Shown: piece after piece, positions 1 through 5,602 of the stretch
Position numbering within the stretch: position 1 is the stretch's first letter
How the letters are laid out: each line of letters begins with the position of its first letter
Source of the DNA: Zavarzinia sp.
GTDB lineage: Bacteria; Pseudomonadota; Alphaproteobacteria; Zavarziniales; Zavarziniaceae
Direction of reading: 5' to 3'
NCBI GenBank assembly: GCA_028694545.1
Contig: JAQVKV010000166.1
Span: forward strand, 1-6,078
DNA: 6,078 nucleotides
Position numbers and translations under genes: made by a program
Notes under the pieces: generated by a model
The model's database searches: none
Seen by the model: the letters and a program-made list of their open reading frames with translations, nothing else
Told to the model about the DNA's origin: nothing

Positions 1-102
1 ATCCCGCTCTCCGCCTTCTTCACCGTGGCCGTGCTGCTCAGCCTTCTCGTCTTCATCGGCGAGGCGACGCGCGACGCCTTCGACCCGAGGCGCGGCCCGT
101 GA
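1..102 (+). CDS. yejE: YejE-like peptide ABC transporter permease, C-terminal end only (5' partial)
   Basis: Only the last 33 codons and the TGA stop (100-102) are in the window. They read as one hydrophobic helix (about residues 1-20 of the fragment), the final membrane span of an inner-membrane permease, followed by the short cytoplasmic tail GEATRDAFDPRRGP. A GEAxRDAFDPR tail is typical of DppC/OppC-type permeases and closely resembles the end of E. coli YejE. YejE pairs with YejB to form the channel of a peptide importer driven by YejF. The identity is strengthened by the next gene, which is a clear yejF and starts inside this stop codon (4-bp GTGA overlap), so the two are surely co-transcribed and probably translationally coupled. 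yejA and yejB would be expected to the left of the window. With so few residues, another OppC-type permease cannot be excluded from this fragment alone. Confidence 0.85.
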   Translation: MPLSAFFTVAVLLSLLVFIGEATRDAFDPRRGP

Positions 103-1700
103 CCGCCCACATCCTCGACATCCGCGACCTTTCGGTCCGCTTCCGCACCGAACAGGGCCCGCGCGACGTGGTCACAAGTGTCTCGCTGACCGTATCGCCC
201 GGCGAGGTGGTGGCGCTGGTCGGCGAAAGCGGCTCGGGCAAATCGGTGACCGCGCTTTCGGTGCTGCAGCTTCTCGCCCGGGGACAGGGCAGCAATCCGA
301 CCGGTTCCATCCGCCTCGACGGCACCGAGATGATCGGCGCGGCCGAGGCCACCCTGAAGCGCATGCGCGGCGCCAGGGCCGCCATGATCTTCCAGGAACC
401 GATGACGGCGCTCAATCCCCTGCACCGCATCGGCCGCCAGATCGAGGAAGTGCTGAACCTGCACACCACGCTCGACACCGCGGGGCGCAGGGAGCGTATC
501 GCGAGCCTGTTCCGCGAGGTGGGACTGGAAGCGCTGACCGGGAGGCTGGACGCCTTCCCGCACGAACTCTCGGGCGGGCAACGCCAGCGCGTGATGATCG
601 CCATGGCGCTGGCGGGCAATCCCCGCCTGCTGATCGCGGACGAGCCGACCACCGCCCTCGATGTGACGGTCGAGGCGAAGATCCTCGAACTGCTGGACAC
701 CTTGGTGCGGGAGCGCAACCTCGGCCTGCTCCTCATTACCCATAATCTCGCCATCGTGCGCCGCCATGCCCATCGCGTGCTGGTCATGCATCAGGGCCGG
801 CTGGTGGAGGAAGGACCGACGGAGCGGATCTTCGCGGCGCCCGAGGACGATTACACCCGGCACCTGATCCAGTCGGAGCCGAAAGGCCACCCGGAACCGG
901 TCGCGGTGGATGCGCCGACGGTGATTTCCGCCGCCGACATCCGCGTGAGCTTCTCCCTGCGCCGCAACCTCTTCGGTGTCACCACGAAATCCCTGATCGC
1001 AGTCGAGGGCGTGGGGCTCGACATCCGCCGGGGCGAGACCCTGGCCGTCGTCGGCGAGAGCGGATCGGGCAAGTCGACGCTGGCCTTCGCACTGTTGCGC
1101 CTGCTGCGCTCGACCGGGCGCATCACCTTCCTCGGCGAGGATCTGCGAGCGCTGTCGGGGCGGGCGTTGCGGGCCCGGCGCAAGGCATTTCAGGTCGTGT
1201 TCCAGGACCCCTATGGCAGCCTGTCGCCGCGCATGACCATCGGCGAGGTGGTGGGCGAAGGGCTGGCCGCCCACGGCATGGAACCGGACCGGCAGGCGCG
1301 GCGCGCGCGGGTGCAGGCGGCCCTGGTCGAAGTCGGCCTCGATCCCGAGATGATCGACCGCTTCCCCCATGAATTCTCCGGCGGCCAGCGCCAGCGCGTG
1401 GCGATCGCCCGCGCCCTGGCGCTCGATCCCGACCTCGTCGTGCTGGACGAACCGACCTCCGCCCTCGACCGCTCGATCCAGAGCCAGATCATCGACCTGC
1501 TGCGCGGGCTGCAGGCGCGGCGCGGCTTCGCCTATCTGTTCATTTCCCACGATCTCAAGGTCGTGCGCGCCATGAGCCACCGGCTGATCGTCATGCATCA
1601 GGGCCGGATCGTCGAACAGGGTGCCGTGGAAGAGGTGATCGCGGCCCCGCGCGAAGCCTATACCAGGGCCCTGATCGACGCGGCCATGCTGGGCCATTGA
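99..1700 (+). CDS. yejF: YejF-type peptide ABC transporter ATPase with two fused nucleotide-binding domains
   Basis: This 533-aa cytoplasmic ATPase powers a YejABEF-type oligopeptide importer (microcin C and other peptides in E. coli; murein fragments reported in Agrobacterium). Two complete ABC domains lie in tandem. Domain 1 has Walker A GESGSGKS at about 42-49, Q-loop Q99, signature LSGGQ 157-161, Walker B LLIADE 177-182 and H-loop H215. Domain 2 has Walker A 319-326, Q-loop Q369, signature FSGGQ 426-430, Walker B VVLDE 447-451 and H-loop H484. All catalytic motifs are intact in both halves. Each domain ends in the oligopeptide-transporter style tail (YTRHLIQSEP near 252-261; YTRALIDA near 521-528). 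Length matches E. coli YejF (about 529 aa), and the tandem layout separates it from single-domain OppD/OppF. The GTG start is preferred because it overlaps the yejE stop, has GAGG at 87-90 with an 8-nt spacer, and gives the normal YejF N-terminus. Confidence 0.95.
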   Translation: MTAHILDIRDLSVRFRTEQGPRDVVTSVSLTVSPGEVVALVGESGSGKSVTALSVLQLLARGQGSNPTGSIRLDGTEMIGAAEATLKRMRGARAAMIFQEPMTALNPLHRIGRQIEEVLNLHTTLDTAGRRERIASLFREVGLEALTGRLDAFPHELSGGQRQRVMIAMALAGNPRLLIADEPTTALDVTVEAKILELLDTLVRERNLGLLLITHNLAIVRRHAHRVLVMHQGRLVEEGPTERIFAAPEDDYTRHLIQSEPKGHPEPVAVDAPTVISAADIRVSFSLRRNLFGVTTKSLIAVEGVGLDIRRGETLAVVGESGSGKSTLAFALLRLLRSTGRITFLGEDLRALSGRALRARRKAFQVVFQDPYGSLSPRMTIGEVVGEGLAAHGMEPDRQARRARVQAALVEVGLDPEMIDRFPHEFSGGQRQRVAIARALALDPDLVVLDEPTSALDRSIQSQIIDLLRGLQARRGFAYLFISHDLKVVRAMSHRLIVMHQGRIVEQGAVEEVIAAPREAYTRALIDAAMLGH

Positions 1701-1727
1701 GACATGATGGATTTCTCCACCTCTCCC

Positions 1728-1810
1728 GCGTCATCCGGGCGCAGACCGGGTTCTTCCGCCGCATGGGGCACCCTTCCGTCGAAAGACCCCGGCCTGTGCC
1801 GGGGTGACGC
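1728..1810. repeat. REP-like imperfect palindromic element with a strong hairpin
   Basis: This element fills most of the 123-bp spacer between yejF and hyi, which otherwise holds no open gene. Its right half is a perfect 8-bp stem, ACCCCGGC (1786-1793) and GCCGGGGT (1798-1805), with the loop CTGT. Its outer ends mirror each other: GCGTCATCCGGGC at 1728-1740 matches, with two mismatches, the reverse complement of GCCGGGGTGACGC at 1798-1810. The left half also holds a decayed small inverted repeat (CCGGGCGCAGACCGGG, 1734-1749). Such 'GTCATCCCGGGCGCAG...ACCCCGGC...GCCGGGGTGAC' elements are scattered through intergenic regions of many alphaproteobacterial genomes. The hairpin has no T-run after it, so it is not a standard intrinsic terminator, but it could protect the yejF mRNA 3' end or slow readthrough into hyi. 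Only one copy is visible here, so repeat status rests on recalled family resemblance. Confidence 0.6.
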
Positions 1811-1823
1811 GATCCCCTAGGCC

Positions 1824-2615
1824 ATGCCCCGTTTCGCCGCCAATCTCACCATGATGTTCGGGGAATGGGCTTTCCTCGACCGCTTCCGGGCAGCCGCCGA
1901 CGCAGGCTTTGCGGCCGTCGAATTCCTCTTCCCCTATGACCATGCGCCCGAGGTGATCGCGCGCCACCTGACCGACAACGGCCTTTCGCTGGCCCTGTTC
2001 AACCTGCCGCCCGGCGACTGGGCCGCCGGGGACCGGGGCCTGGCCGCCCTGCCGGAACGGCGGGACGAATTGCGCGCCGGGATCGATCCTGCGCTCCGCC
2101 ATGCCGAGGCGACCGGGGTGCCGCGCCTGCACCTGATGGCCGGTATCGCCGAACGGTCAGACCCGTCCGCCGTCGCCGCCTACCGCGACGCCGTCGCCCT
2201 GGTCGCTGACCGACTGGGCGAGAAGGGCCTCGGCCTCACGATCGAGCCGATCAACCGGCGCGGCATGCCGGGCTACTTCCTCGACGATTTCGCCTTCGCG
2301 GAAGCACTGATCGCCGATCTGGCCCGGCCGAACCTGACGCTGCAGTTCGACGTCTTCCACCGCCAGATCCTGCATGGCGACGTCACCATGGCGCTGCGCC
2401 GCCTGATGCCCGTGATCGGCCATGTCCAGATCGCCGGCGTGCCCGCGCGCCACGAACCGGACGAGGGCGAGGTGAACTATCCCTTCGTCTTCGCCGAACT
2501 GGATGCCCTTGGCTACCAGGGCTTCGTCGGCTGCGAATATATTCCGCGCGAGGAAACCGTGGCCGGCCTCGGCTGGCGGGATCAGGCCCGGCGCACGGCG
2601 CGCAGCACCGGCTGA
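1824..2615 (+). CDS. hyi: Hydroxypyruvate isomerase family protein (Hyi/OtnI-like TIM barrel)
   Basis: This 263-aa protein belongs to the xylose-isomerase-like TIM-barrel superfamily and most resembles hydroxypyruvate isomerase (hydroxypyruvate to tartronate semialdehyde, glyoxylate pathway) and its relative 2-oxo-tetronate isomerase OtnI. The start PRFAANLTMMFGEW matches the usual N-terminus of the family, and the length is close to E. coli Hyi (258 aa). Expected metal/catalytic positions are present: E141 in TIEPIN, D176 in LQFDVFH with H179 nearby, H200 and Q202 in GHVQIAG, and E238 in GCEYIP. The VNYPFVF segment and the late GLGW are also family features. ATG 1824 is the natural start although no good Shine-Dalgarno sequence precedes it. 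No gcl, glxR, otnC or otnK lies in the window, so the true substrate cannot be decided. The last 11 codons overlap the 3' end of the opposing NlpC/P60 gene. Confidence 0.9.
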   Translation: MPRFAANLTMMFGEWAFLDRFRAAADAGFAAVEFLFPYDHAPEVIARHLTDNGLSLALFNLPPGDWAAGDRGLAALPERRDELRAGIDPALRHAEATGVPRLHLMAGIAERSDPSAVAAYRDAVALVADRLGEKGLGLTIEPINRRGMPGYFLDDFAFAEALIADLARPNLTLQFDVFHRQILHGDVTMALRRLMPVIGHVQIAGVPARHEPDEGEVNYPFVFAELDALGYQGFVGCEYIPREETVAGLGWRDQARRTARSTG

Positions 2616-3448
2616 TCGGGGCCGAGGCCCTTTTCGGCGCGGATCCGCTCCTCGAGCGCGGCACGCGGCTCCACGGTCACGGCCATCGGCGTCGCCGTGG
2701 CATGGACGATGGTGCCGTCACCCCGGGCCAGCGCGACATGGCCCGCGTAACACAGGATGTCGCCCCGGCGGATATCGCCTTCCGCGACCCCGGTGCCCCA
2801 GGCCGCCTGAAGATCGCTGTCGCGCGGCAGGTAATGGCCCGCCCTTGCATAGGCGGTCTGGACGAGGCCCGAGCAATCGATCCCCGCCGCCGTCCGTCCG
2901 CCCCAGAGATAGGGCGTGCCGAGAAAGCTTTCCGCCGTCACGACAAGATCGGACACGCGGACATCGACCAGCGCCGCATGGGCCTTGTAGATGAAGCGCC
3001 CGCACGACAGGGCCAGCCAGCGCCCATCGGCGCTTTCCCCCACGGCCCGCAGGCGCGCTCCCATGGAAAGTGCGATGACCGTGGGGCGTTTCAGGTCCGG
3101 TGCGGGATAGAGATGGCTGCGCGGCACGGCGACGACATGGCTGGCCACCGGCGCCTCGCCCCTCGTGACGGCGGCGCGCGGGATATAGCCGACGTAACCA
3201 TCCGTGTCCAGCTGGCCCCAGAGCCAGCCATCCTTCCGGTCCTCATAGACCGTGAAGCCCTCGCCATAGAGGATTTCCGTGTCGATCGGACAGGCGGCTT
3301 CGGGCCGGGGACGCAGACCCGCATGGGCGACGATGACGTGAAACGCCTCGCCGGCCACGAAGCGCGCGGCATCCACCTTGCCTTTCAGGAAAGCGGCGGC
3401 GAGATCGTCCCGGGCCGGCGTCAGTCGACGATCGAAGGGCGTGGTCAC
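2582..3448 (-). CDS. NlpC/P60 family cysteine peptidase with N-terminal SH3-like domains (YkfC-like)
   Basis: This 288-aa protein is a C40 endopeptidase, a family that cuts D-gamma-glutamyl bonds in murein peptides. The C-terminal catalytic domain (about 168-288) carries nucleophile C192 in GIDCSGL, H237 in GHVAL and a third polar residue H249 in IVHA; the 12-residue gap between the histidines matches that in YkfC. PYLWGGR at 179-185 precedes the cysteine as usual. Residues about 30-95 (GWLWGQL...GYVGYIPR) and 100-165 look like two bacterial SH3 domains, the layout of YkfC, a dipeptidyl-peptidase recycling L-Ala-D-Glu peptides. There is no signal peptide, lipobox or membrane helix, so it is probably cytoplasmic. 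The GTG start at 3448 overlaps the upstream aminopeptidase stop (GTGA), has GGAG 11 nt upstream, and gives the N-terminus TTPFDRRLTPARDDLA; starts further up would read through the aminopeptidase gene as arginine-rich nonsense. Exact substrate is unproven. Confidence 0.9.
   Translation of the reverse strand: MTTPFDRRLTPARDDLAAAFLKGKVDAARFVAGEAFHVIVAHAGLRPRPEAACPIDTEILYGEGFTVYEDRKDGWLWGQLDTDGYVGYIPRAAVTRGEAPVASHVVAVPRSHLYPAPDLKRPTVIALSMGARLRAVGESADGRWLALSCGRFIYKAHAALVDVRVSDLVVTAESFLGTPYLWGGRTAAGIDCSGLVQTAYARAGHYLPRDSDLQAAWGTGVAEGDIRRGDILCYAGHVALARGDGTIVHATATPMAVTVEPRAALEERIRAEKGLGPDQPVLRAVRRA
2618..2634 (+). terminator. Possible short intrinsic terminator after hyi
   Basis: Three bases after the hyi stop lies GGGGC-CGAG-GCCCT followed by TTT, a 5-bp stem (one G-U pair) with a 4-nt loop and a short T-run. 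It sits inside the 3' coding part of the opposing NlpC/P60 gene, so its sequence is also constrained by that protein (codons for GLGPD). The stem is short and the T-run is only four bases in all, so this is a weak candidate. It is listed because the gene arrangement leaves no other room for a hyi terminator. Confidence 0.22.
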
Positions 3449-4860
3449 GGTGCGAAACGCTCCGAGATCAGGGCGAAGAGGGCGCGGATGCCATAGGCTT
3501 CGGCCCCCACGGGGCGGCCAGGGGCGGGCTTGGTTGCCCAGGCATAGACGTCGAGATGGGCCCAACACGGGCTTTCGGTCACGAAGCGCTGCAGGAACAG
3601 GCCGGCGGTGATCGCCCCCGCCATGCCGCCCTCGCCCACGTTCGAAAGATCCGCCACCCGCGAGTCCAGCCATTTGTCATAAGGGCCCCACAGGGGCAGG
3701 CGCCAGACGGGATCGCGCTGCTCGAAGCCATGATCGGCGAAAGCGATGGCGAATTCGTCGTCCGGCGTCATCAAGGCCGGCAGGTCGGGACCCAGCGCCA
3801 CCCGCGCCGCCCCGGTCAGGGTGGCGAAATCGACCAGCAGGTCGGGCTTCTCCTCGTCCGCCTCGGCCAGTGCGTCGGCGAGCACGAGACGGCCCTCGGC
3901 GTCGGTGTCGCCGATCTCGACCGTCAGGCCCTTGCGCGAGGTCAGCACGTCGCCCGGGCGCATGGCATTGCCCGAGACGGAGTTTTCCACCGCCGGGATC
4001 AGCACGCGCAGGCGCACCGGCAATTCCGCGTCCATGATCATATGGGCAAGACCAAGCACATGGGCGGCGCCCCCCATGTCCTTCTTCATCAGGGTCATGT
4101 AATTGCCGGTCTTGATGTTCAGGCCGCCGGTGTCGAAACACACGCCCTTGCCCACAAGGGTGACGCGGGGCAGGCCCGCCTCGCCCCAGGTCAGGTCGAT
4201 CAGGCGCGGCGCGCGGTTGCTGGCGCGGCCGACCGCATGGATCATGGGATAGCCGGCCTCGAGCAGATCATCGCCCACGATCACATTGACGCGCGCGTCA
4301 TGCACCGTCGCGACGCGCAGGGCGGCATCGGCCAGTTCCTCCGGCCCGAGGTCGGAGGCTGGGGTATTGACGAGGTCTCGGACAAAGAAAAGCGCCTCGG
4401 CCGTGCGGCGTACGGTGTCGAGATCGGCGCCTTCCGGCGGGAACAGCAGGGGGGCCGGCTTCTCCGTCTCGTCCCGGTAACGGCGGAAGGCGTAACGCCC
4501 CATGACCCAGCCGAACACGGCCGCCGTCGCCTCGGCCGGGCCGAGCGGAGTGGCGATCTCGTAAGTGGCGGCAGGCAGCGCCGCCGAGAGCGCGCCAAAA
4601 GAATAAGGATCCTGTTCCGTCGCCGGCCCGATGCCGAAGATGACGAGACCAAGCTCCCCCTCCGCCCCGGGCACCACCAGATGCGCGCCCGGCCGCCCCT
4701 CGAAGCCGACGGCCGCGGCAAATCGCAGCGCCGCCGCCGGCACCTTGCCCTCGAGCAGGCCAAGACCGCCCCGCGTCACGCAATGGATGGGCACGGCCGA
4801 CTCGCGGCTTTCGCTCAGGGGCAATGCCAGGGCAAGCGTCGCGTTCGTGTTTTCAGACAT
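3445..4860 (-). CDS. M17 family leucyl aminopeptidase (cytosol aminopeptidase)
   Basis: This 471-aa cytoplasmic metallopeptidase removes N-terminal residues from peptides using two metal ions. The C-terminal catalytic domain (about 160-471) has every expected M17 residue: K238 and D243 in GKGVCFDTGG, catalytic K250 in NIK, D261 in MKKDMGG, D320 and E322 in TDAEGR, and catalytic R324. The usual NTDAEGR signature reads DTDAEGR here, with N changed to D outside the metal ligands. FATLTGA (345-351), DLSN (404-407) and the closing HLD.YAW segment also fit. The N-terminal regulatory domain (about 1-150) is divergent, as is normal. It is the first gene of an operon with the NlpC/P60 gene, overlapping it by 4 bp. 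ATG 4860 (MSENTNATLALALP) is chosen; earlier in-frame ATGs at 4950 and 4989 would add non-homologous residues and run into the divergent GST gene. I withhold pepA/pepB because the subfamily is uncertain. Confidence 0.93.
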   Translation of the reverse strand: MSENTNATLALALPLSESRESAVPIHCVTRGGLGLLEGKVPAAALRFAAAVGFEGRPGAHLVVPGAEGELGLVIFGIGPATEQDPYSFGALSAALPAATYEIATPLGPAEATAAVFGWVMGRYAFRRYRDETEKPAPLLFPPEGADLDTVRRTAEALFFVRDLVNTPASDLGPEELADAALRVATVHDARVNVIVGDDLLEAGYPMIHAVGRASNRAPRLIDLTWGEAGLPRVTLVGKGVCFDTGGLNIKTGNYMTLMKKDMGGAAHVLGLAHMIMDAELPVRLRVLIPAVENSVSGNAMRPGDVLTSRKGLTVEIGDTDAEGRLVLADALAEADEEKPDLLVDFATLTGAARVALGPDLPALMTPDDEFAIAFADHGFEQRDPVWRLPLWGPYDKWLDSRVADLSNVGEGGMAGAITAGLFLQRFVTESPCWAHLDVYAWATKPAPGRPVGAEAYGIRALFALISERFAP

Positions 4861-4948
4861 GGCTGCTTTCGTACGGAAGCTCTTGCGGAACGACTCAGGC
4901 TCGGGTTGCCTGTGGGCCAAGCTTACCCCAGTCCGCGGAGCCTTGCCC
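4861..4948. promoter_or_regulatory. Divergent intergenic region between the aminopeptidase operon and the GST gene
   Basis: These 88 bp are the only space from which both the minus-strand aminopeptidase-NlpC operon and the plus-strand GST gene can be started locally, so promoters for both should lie here or extend into the neighbouring coding ends. I see no convincing -35/-10 pair on either strand, which is common in GC-rich alphaproteobacteria. Two small dyads are visible: CAGGC-N7-GCCTG at 4896-4912, near the middle, and the near-palindrome TTTCGTACGGAA at 4867-4878, a few bases before the aminopeptidase start. Either could be an operator, but both are short enough to arise by chance. Confidence 0.5.
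4937..4940 (+). promoter_or_regulatory. Ribosome binding site deciding the GST start
   Basis: GGAG (within GCGGAG) lies 8 nt before the ATG at 4949 and supports that start over the in-frame ATG at 4631, which lies deep inside the opposing aminopeptidase gene. Confidence 0.6.
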
Positions 4949-5599
4949 ATGGCCGTGCATGAGAGGCCGATCCTGGTGATCGGCGACAAGAATTACTCCT
5001 CCTGGTCGATGAGGGCCTGGCTGGCGCTCACCACCGCCGGGATCGATTTCGAGGAAATGCATGTCAAGCTCCGCACCGAGGAGACCAGGGCGACCATCCT
5101 GCGCCATTCGCCAAGCGGCACGGTGCCCGCCCTCAAGCTCGGCGCGGTGGTGATCCCCGAATCCCTCGCCATCTGCGAATGGGCGGCGGAGCAGTCGCGG
5201 ACCGGGCCTCTGCTGCCCGAGGACGGGGTGGCGCGCGCGGTGTGCCGCGCTGTCTCCGCCGAAATGCATTCGGGCTTCGCCACCCTGCGCAAGGAATGCC
5301 CGATGGAAGTGCTGGCGGTCCACATCGGCCACCCGATGAGCGACGCCTGCCGCATCGACATCGCCCGCATCGAGGCGATCTGGGAAGCCTGCCGCCGCGA
5401 CTACGGCCAGGACGGGCCCTATCTGTTCGGACGCTGGTCGATCGCCGATGCCATGTACGCGCCGGTGGTCAGCCGCTTCATCACCTATGGCCCGCACCTG
5501 TTGCCCACGGCGGCGGATTATGTCGCCGCCGCCAGCCATCACCCGGCCTATCAAGCCTGGGTCGCCGGGGCCGAGGAACAGGTGGCGACGGGCTGCTGA
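4949..5599 (+). CDS. Glutathione S-transferase family protein
   Basis: This 216-aa cytoplasmic protein has the two-domain GST fold. The thioredoxin-like N-terminal domain (about 5-82) contains NYSSWSMRAWLAL, where a serine of the SSWS motif (17-20) is the likely glutathione-activating residue. It also has the cis-proline loop GTVPAL (P60) and the PES motif (E71, S72) that holds the glutathione gamma-glutamyl group. The helical C-terminal domain (about 90-216) has the N-capping segment SIADAMYAPV (164-173, D167). Length is normal for bacterial GSTs. The SSWS signature marks a bacterial group usually annotated only as GST family; it resembles the serine-type active site of zeta GSTs, but the zeta SSCSWR signature is absent, so maleylacetoacetate isomerase activity is not supported. 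The gene stands alone on its strand, is divergent from the aminopeptidase operon, and ends 3 bp from the opposing TAXI gene. The physiological substrate is unknown. Confidence 0.92.
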   Translation: MAVHERPILVIGDKNYSSWSMRAWLALTTAGIDFEEMHVKLRTEETRATILRHSPSGTVPALKLGAVVIPESLAICEWAAEQSRTGPLLPEDGVARAVCRAVSAEMHSGFATLRKECPMEVLAVHIGHPMSDACRIDIARIEAIWEACRRDYGQDGPYLFGRWSIADAMYAPVVSRFITYGPHLLPTAADYVAAASHHPAYQAWVAGAEEQVATGC

Positions 5600-5602
5600 G
5601 GC

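Noticed and set aside
53..787. A 244-codon open frame on the minus strand opposite yejF
   Set aside because: It is rich in serine and arginine, as expected for the reverse of an ABC ATPase gene, and has no recognisable domain.
2702..3496. A 264-codon open frame on the plus strand opposite the NlpC/P60 gene
   Set aside because: It has low-complexity, arginine- and glycine-rich content and no family resemblance; the opposing frame has a complete Cys-His-His catalytic set.
3449..3673. Upstream ATG extension of the NlpC/P60 gene by 75 codons
   Set aside because: The added residues are arginine- and proline-rich frame-shifted aminopeptidase sequence. The GTG at 3448 gives a sensible N-terminus and the typical 4-bp overlap.
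4631..4948. In-frame 106-codon upstream extension of the GST gene
   Set aside because: It is antisense to the aminopeptidase N-terminal region and has no GST character; the ATG at 4949 has its own GGAG site.
3556..4962. A 468-codon open frame on the plus strand, antisense to the aminopeptidase gene
   Set aside because: It mirrors the aminopeptidase codons in GC-rich DNA. The translation is rich in R, H, G and Q with no recognisable domain, while the minus-strand frame carries all M17 catalytic residues.
4861..4989. Longer aminopeptidase starts at 4989 or 4950
   Set aside because: The extra residues do not look like an M17 N-terminus and would overlap the GST gene. The ATG at 4950 exists only because CCATGG at 4948-4953 is a palindrome that reads ATG on both strands at the GST start.
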